From the NCBI GenBank assembly GCA_034766995.1, contig CM068323.1:25119214-25183213 (forward strand): DNA of 64,000 bases, written 5' to 3'. Positions within the stretch are counted from its first letter, which is position 1. Each line of letters begins with the position of its first letter. This document shows, in pieces, positions 58,975 to 64,000 of this stretch. A program made the translations under genes and the position numbers. The notes below the pieces were generated by a model, which worked only from the letters and a program-made list of their open reading frames with translations, made no database searches and had not been told where the DNA came from. The DNA comes from Acanthacorydalis orientalis (Eukaryota > Arthropoda > Insecta > Megaloptera > Corydalidae).

Positions 58975-59450
58975 TATATATTTGAATCTTTGTATAAGAA
59001 CGAGTCGGAATGAAAAAAAGGGTTGTAGAGCATCGGCGTGCACGCAGTGACTCGCCGAGCTATTTACATAGCGCGCGCTCGAAACTCGACGACGTCGGAG
59101 ATTTAATTAAAGAATTGTCACCAAGAATGGTATTTGATGAAGGTTTCATTCGAAAATGATTCACTTTTATCGTTGAATAGTTTTCATCACAAAATAACTG
59201 GGCTGGAAAAAGGTACCCGATGTGGGTACATTTATAAGATGTCCGTTGTTCGCGATTCATGGAATTCAATATTGCGCCACGTTCTCCCGTTCGGTTCGAC
59301 CGGCGGCGCGTTTGCATTCAATCCGAAAGGACAGACGGACAGACAGGAATTGTTCCGTTGAATTAATATAAGATTTTATGTTCTGTATGATTGAAATTGC
59401 TCGTTTTGTTTTGATCCGATATAAATATTATTATTTACCCGTACACATAA
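58975..59450. other. Mixed unassigned sequence
   Basis: A CpG-containing patch at about 59035-59110 and 59260-59340. Open frames of 75-85 codons on both strands without domains. Confidence 0.4.
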
Positions 59451-59455
59451 TCGAA

Positions 59456-59463
59456 TGTGTGTA

Positions 59464-59511
<48 letters not shown>
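59456..59511. repeat. (GT)n(TA)n, 56 bp
   Basis: GTGTGTATGTGTGTGTATAT then pure TA. The only clear compound with TG left of TA on this strand. Confidence 0.95.
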
Positions 59512-59513
<2 letters not shown>

Positions 59514-59514
59514 G

Positions 59515-61045
59515 ATTCCGTTTTATAAAATCGAAACGAACGACCGGAAAGTTTAAAACCGGAAAAGTCCGGGGTCGTCTCGACTTTTAAAAGCTGTACC
59601 GTGCGCGCTCGGTCAATAACTCACGTTTTGCTATTACAAGACTCGAGTCAGAAGGGCGTGCGCGTCTTTTAAACGTGTCCGGAGGTCGAATCGCGACCGA
59701 AATCCGAGTGGATGGACACGGTGACCTTCACTGTTCGAGTCGAACGACAAAAGAACGGAAACGTACGCGTCCGTTTCAATGAAAATCATTTAAGAGCAAC
59801 GCTGGATACAGCTAGCACCTAATCAAGAAGATGTATTGTTGCGGACAGACCGTGCGGAACAGAGAACGTCGCGTCTTTTTCTCGCACGGTGCGATTTTAT
59901 CGTCCGAGTTCGGATTCCGTGTCGTGGAATGTCTTCGAGTGTACGCCGGATCGAATAAGACTGTAATAAACCGGTCGTTCGCGATTCAGTGGCGTGTGTA
60001 GTACGAGTACGCCTGGAGGGAAGAGGACCGACACGATAATGAATAACCAGGATTGATCTAATAGCCAGTAAGTGTGCGATTCGATAAAACCGGCGGAGAT
60101 TAAGATTACACACTGTTTTTGATACGAGACATCGTCAGGTTGCCGTGTTCGAATTCCGAAGAAGCTAAATAAAGTATAAATAAGAAAATTAAAACGAACG
60201 CCCTTATCGAAACAGATGTTTAAATATTAATCTCTCTCAATCCAGCCAAACTCCTGTGTAAAAGTTTTAACCACTCCTCATAATTAAAGAACGTGACTCA
60301 AAATAATACCTCGAGAGAAAATATCTTAAGAAATTCGCTGTTGAAAAAAAAAAACAACAAAGCAAGAGCTGAAAATGGAAAACGTGTCTTAAACGATAAG
60401 ATTAATATTTAAACATCTATGTCAATAACTCTGTTCGTTTTAATTTTCCTGTCTATATTTTATTTAGCGTCCCCGGAATTCGAACACAGCGATTCGTGAA
60501 AAATTTTTTACTTTTCTCACATGCTTACCGATATCTTATTTTTTAAAACATATCAATAATCGCATCTCGCTTAATATTTAAGATTCGTCTCAATGATTCC
60601 CATATTTAATTGTTTTTTTTTTCTTTACAAAACCGACTCCGGTCAAAACATATTCGAATTTCAATAAATGAAAACTGACCAGATCACTACATTTCTCTAT
60701 TCATCTCTTTATAATTTCATACATATACATAGAGAAAGAGAGAGAGAGAACGACATATAGAAATATGCATAGACTTTGTATAATATTTTTGTGTCCGCAT
60801 GTACATATGTGTACATAGTATTATTAGCGGTATTCGTGAGCGAATATAGATTGCTAGTTATTAAAATTTATTGAAATTCATCGAACCCTTCTGAAATATC
60901 CGGATATAATACATCTAAACACCCACCTTTGTCTGAATATCCGATCAATTTTAATTAAATTTACTAGTTGTGGGGCCCACAAGAGAATAGTCTCTATTTA
61001 CCAATATCGGTTTTCATATCGGTTACATATATTTACATATACACC
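59515..61045. other. Unassigned, CpG-rich at about 59515-60060
   Basis: The first half is CpG-rich with few repeats, including a minus frame of 96 codons (59823-60113) rich in Arg/Ser/Thr and with no domain. The rest is AT-rich, with a short GA run at about 60733-60749. No gene supported. Confidence 0.4.
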
Positions 61046-61046
61046 A

Positions 61047-61048
<2 letters not shown>

Positions 61049-61095
<47 letters not shown>
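61049..61095. repeat. (TA)n, 47 bp
   Basis: TA array ending GGATATAG. Confidence 0.95.
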
Positions 61096-61096
<1 letters not shown>

Positions 61097-61198
61097 ATAT
61101 AGTTGTGTATTTATCAGTTTAAATTATTGTTCATCGATCAAAAATCGTACGTACTGTAACGTTTCCCGGTTAACTGTTCATAACTGTTCCGTATAAAA

Positions 61199-61201
<3 letters not shown>

Positions 61202-61259
<58 letters not shown>
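61202..61259. repeat. (TA)n, 58 bp
   Basis: TA array about 106 bp from the previous one. Confidence 0.95.
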
Positions 61260-61260
<1 letters not shown>

Positions 61261-61651
61261 TCAAAGACTGATTCACGAGACAAAAAATGAAATGGAAATC
61301 GTCGACGAGTGTATCGAAACCCTTACTAACATTAAAACAGTATCGATAATCAGATAATAATAAAATACAATACTGGCGTCAGATGGAGTTTCACATAATT
61401 TGACAAATCGATTTTGAATTTATTTCCGATACGAATATCCGTTACACTGTATCGAATACGTGCTTATTTGAACATTTCACGAAATTATACACGTATATAA
61501 TATTTTTATTGTCTTACACGATTCATTCGTTTCTTTTTCAATCGACATTCCGTGTCGATCGGTGTGTATGTTAAAAAATCGAATTTAATACACTGTCGAG
61601 AAAAGAAATCGCTGTAAAATAAATCCTCGTCGCATCAACTTCTTGTTCGAT

Positions 61652-62133
61652 TTAATCCTTAGACTACACGTCGCGTCGAAGTGACCCCAACAAAAGTTTC
61701 AACGATTTGAACTCAACTTTCAAATGAGTTGAGAAAAAATCAACTCTTCGATATTTCAGCGCTGAGAGTTAATTTTATCATCGGATGACAATAATAATTG
61801 ATGTTCACATATTAAGATTGTATATAAATTTCAAATTCGGCAAAACTAAGACAGGCGAGTAGTTTAAATCTAGTGTTTTTGATCTTTAAACAATTAAACT
61901 TTTAAATTTGTATATTGTACGATTCCATATTCTGTAATTAAACCGTGGTGTGTTCTTCTCGTTTGAAACAATTGCACGTATCATATTTCCACACGATTAA
62001 AGAACATATTTAATTTTTTTCAGTTCCAAAGAATAAATATTTCCTTTATAATACCTGATCAAAGCGGTTGGCGTCCATGTGTCCCAGTGTTTTTCATACG
62101 TTTCATACAGATAGTGTGTAGTTTAAGGGTTAA
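61652..62133. mobile_element. TTAA-flanked miniature element (piggyBac-like)
   Basis: The left end TTAATCCTTAGACTACACGT and the inverted right end TTAACCCTTAAACTACACAC are imperfect inverted repeats, with 14 of the first 16 bases after the TTAA conserved by eye. TTAA is present on both sides as expected for a piggyBac target duplication. The 482 bp unit has no open frame of note and no transposase, so it would be non-autonomous. Related solo ends are at 43324 and 43516. Confidence 0.7.
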
Positions 62134-62385
62134 GAGGAAGAAATACACGAACTACATATTTAAAAAATTAATATTTATATCGTATACTCGTATATCTTTG
62201 GAAAATTCAAACTTATTTTTCTATCTAATTCTGATACAATTTTCTCTCTTTACCCGAAAATCTATTATTTTAAAATAAATACAATTCGCGCTAATCACAT
62301 ATGAACGTTTATTCAAGTTAAAAAGTGTAATCGACAGAAAAAAAACGAATTTCTTAATAACAATCTATTGTTTTAAAAAAAATAA

Positions 62386-62390
<5 letters not shown>

Positions 62391-62427
<37 letters not shown>
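62391..62427. repeat. (TA)n, 37 bp, at a probable RTE 3' end
   Basis: The array directly precedes CGAACCTCTTTGACG, which inverted (CGTCAAAGAGGTTCG) parallels the RTE 3' ends at 48.2 and 56.0 kb (ATTGAAAGAGGTTGATG). Confidence 0.85.
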
Positions 62428-62432
<5 letters not shown>

Positions 62433-62545
62433 ACCTCTTTGACGTCGCAACCTATTATTTTTTTAATTGAAAATGAAACACTTACCGATAAAGATGCCTC
62501 GTTTAGACAGAGCGTGATTTCAATAACCGTCGAAACAATCTGCAA
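62428..62545 (-). pseudogene. Probable RTE fragment, strongly decayed
   Basis: Besides the 3' terminal AAAGAGGTT next to the TA tail, a stretch near 62500-62530 (TTTAGACAGAGCGTGATTTC + AATAACC) resembles 56420-56455 (TTCAAACAGAGTGAGATATT...TTCAATAACG), which encodes the ISLCLKRK segment. The minus frame here gives ITLCLNEASL at the corresponding place. An internally deleted RTE copy is the best explanation, but the match is short. Confidence 0.45.
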
Positions 62546-62559
62546 AGAATAAAAACAAC

Positions 62560-62765
62560 CGTCAGATAAACAATTAAGAAGGGTTTTATAATCCACAAGT
62601 ATTAAATGAATCGAAACAGTGATCTCTTTAAGATGGGATTAAGAGGAGGAAAAGAAAAAAAAATTCCATGCCAGAGACTATGTCATTTAGGGCATTTATA
62701 AAACCGCAGACCGATGTAAATTCGCCGTTAAACAATTATCAACTCTCGCTCTCATCTCGTTCCTT

Positions 62766-62796
<31 letters not shown>

Positions 62797-64000
62797 AATG
62801 TGCATAATGTAATAAAAATCTTTTCCGACAAAACACAATAAAATTAATTTCTTTTATAATGTACAATGTACGTCACGAACATAAAGACACATTTATTAAA
62901 ATGTCCAATAACCGTTAAATTGCAGCCGTTCCTCTAAACGGCCATATTAAATTACATTGAAATTTATGTGCGACGTCGTTTCTATTCGTATGAAATGAAA
63001 ACGAGGAAAAAATACACGTAAACACGTTTAATTCTCTGTACTCATTTGCATAAATCGACGACAGAAACAATTATTTTCGGAAAAAAATGTCCGTGCGGTT
63101 CAGCTCGTGCACATATTTTTTTATTACATCCGCGCTGTCGACGTACGCACATGTGTAGATATTTTTTTTAAATATGTTTTTTGCAAAGAACGAGAGTCTT
63201 TAAGTGTGTTTCTTCAATTTCATACAATTTCATTTCCCTGTTCAATTACTCTACACACTTTCGCTAAAAGACCGAAAAGAGAAATTTCATAGAGTTGATA
63301 GTTTTTTGAATGAAGGCGACCTCGACATTAATTCTAGTCGATCCTAAACAGGACTCGGATTATTATTATATAGAATCGACTGACAATTTACATTTTTTTT
63401 ACTTTAACTGTTTGTAGACAAATCAATATTCAAAAAGTTTAATGAGAAAATATTTTTTTCGGTCTGTCGAGTAAAAAGAGAGCGTGATTGGGAAAAGTTT
63501 TAAAACATTTTTAATGCTCCGTAACCAGAATACACCGGCGATCTTTCTGATTTATGAATATTCGTTACACGGTTTTTTTTCTTTCATCCGAATCGAATGA
63601 ATACAAGGGAATTGAGATTCCGAGAACGATCTCAATTAAAACAGACGTGAAGCGCGAGACATGCGATACTTTTTTTCCTCTCCGGCCGAAATGGAAGCGA
63701 TGCGTGCGAATTGGATCAGTGATTCGATCGGATTGTATCGTCGGACACGTCGGAAATCGAATCGGGCGCCGCACACGTCCGTCCGTGCGGAATCTGTCGA
63801 GAACTCGCGGCGCCGCCACTGATTATTCTGATAAATGTGAGAAAACCGCAACATTCAACCACCGTTCGGATGCCACGTTAGTAAATCCCGGCAAGAACAG
63901 CTGACGCTCCACACCAACAGTAACAGCTTTTGTGGTAACAACTATATCAGTTGCCGAATGGTGTTACATCAACATCCTTCTGTCACGGACTTGCAACTAT
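62560..64000. other. Unassigned, CpG-rich near the right edge
   Basis: A short TA microsatellite at about 62767-62797. A balanced, repeat-free segment at about 62870-63130. A CpG-rich stretch at about 63640-63900 is open on both strands (116 codons plus at 63554-63904; 84 and 72 codons minus) with no domain recognised. A real gene could begin or end beyond the edge, but nothing here proves it. Confidence 0.4.

Noticed and set aside
1..64000. CRISPR arrays, bacterial operons, rRNA, phage genes or telomeric TTAGG arrays
   Set aside because: None is present. Tandem repeats are dinucleotide microsatellites, and single TTAGG words occur only as mariner ends or by chance.

Overview
The window looks like repeat-rich, gene-poor nuclear DNA of a metazoan, most likely an insect. 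That inference rests on the AT-rich but CpG-containing background, the absence of any dense coding array, several lineages of decayed mariner-type transposons, an RTE-type non-LTR retrotransposon, a piggyBac-like remnant and TTAA-flanked miniature elements. Hymenoptera would fit, but nothing here proves it. I recognise no intact host gene, tRNA, rRNA, CRISPR array or operon. Nearly all open frames are short, and many are just translations of (TA)n, (CA)n or (GT)n arrays (runs of IYIYIY or THTHTH).

The dominant structural signal is microsatellite DNA. More than fifty (TA)n tracts, many 35-85 bp long, are spread over the whole window, often compounded with (CA)n, (TG)n or (CT)n. At three minus-strand loci (48.2, 56.0 and 62.4 kb) the tract sits exactly where an RTE-type retrotransposon 3' end stops, so some tracts are probably retrotransposon tails. 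At other loci (24.4, 32.8 and 41.0 kb) a tract or short TA run abuts a mariner-type end, so some probably served as TA target sites.

Layout: 1-4.7 kb, AT-rich sequence with a tandem duplication around CT/TA microsatellites. 4.7-5.5 kb, mariner remnants. 7.2-7.5 kb, the cysteine-rich tail of a piggyBac-like transposase. 8.5-9.04 kb, the best preserved mariner remnant (minus strand). 9.9-10.15 kb, a pair of Tc1-like direct repeats. 11.3 kb, a mariner 5' end. 12.3-12.95 kb, two TTAA-flanked miniature elements that appear to abut. 17.3-17.9 kb, a rearranged copy of an element found at 46.55-47.13 kb. 21.6-21.95 and 24.2-24.43 kb, two mariner 3' halves of one subfamily, the first internally deleted. 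28.3-28.5 kb, a mariner N-terminus (minus). 31.26-31.52 kb, a mini-mariner, with relatives at 32.6, 34.3 and 40.9 kb. 48.2 and 56.0-56.7 kb, RTE reverse transcriptase fragments (minus). 53.7 and 57.9 kb, mariner N-terminal fragments. 61.65-62.13 kb, a TTAA-flanked element.

Several GC/CpG-richer blocks (about 6.6, 31.8-32.3, 37.5-37.7, 39.8-40.3, 50.2-50.7, 53.0-53.35, 55.4-55.8, 59.5-60.0 and 63.6-63.9 kb) carry no coding sequence I recognise. They are the best places to look for regulatory DNA or untranslated exons of a host gene. No gene set here works together as a pathway; the common theme is cut-and-paste and copy-paste elements in several stages of decay. All homology calls come from reading motifs by eye, without database searches.
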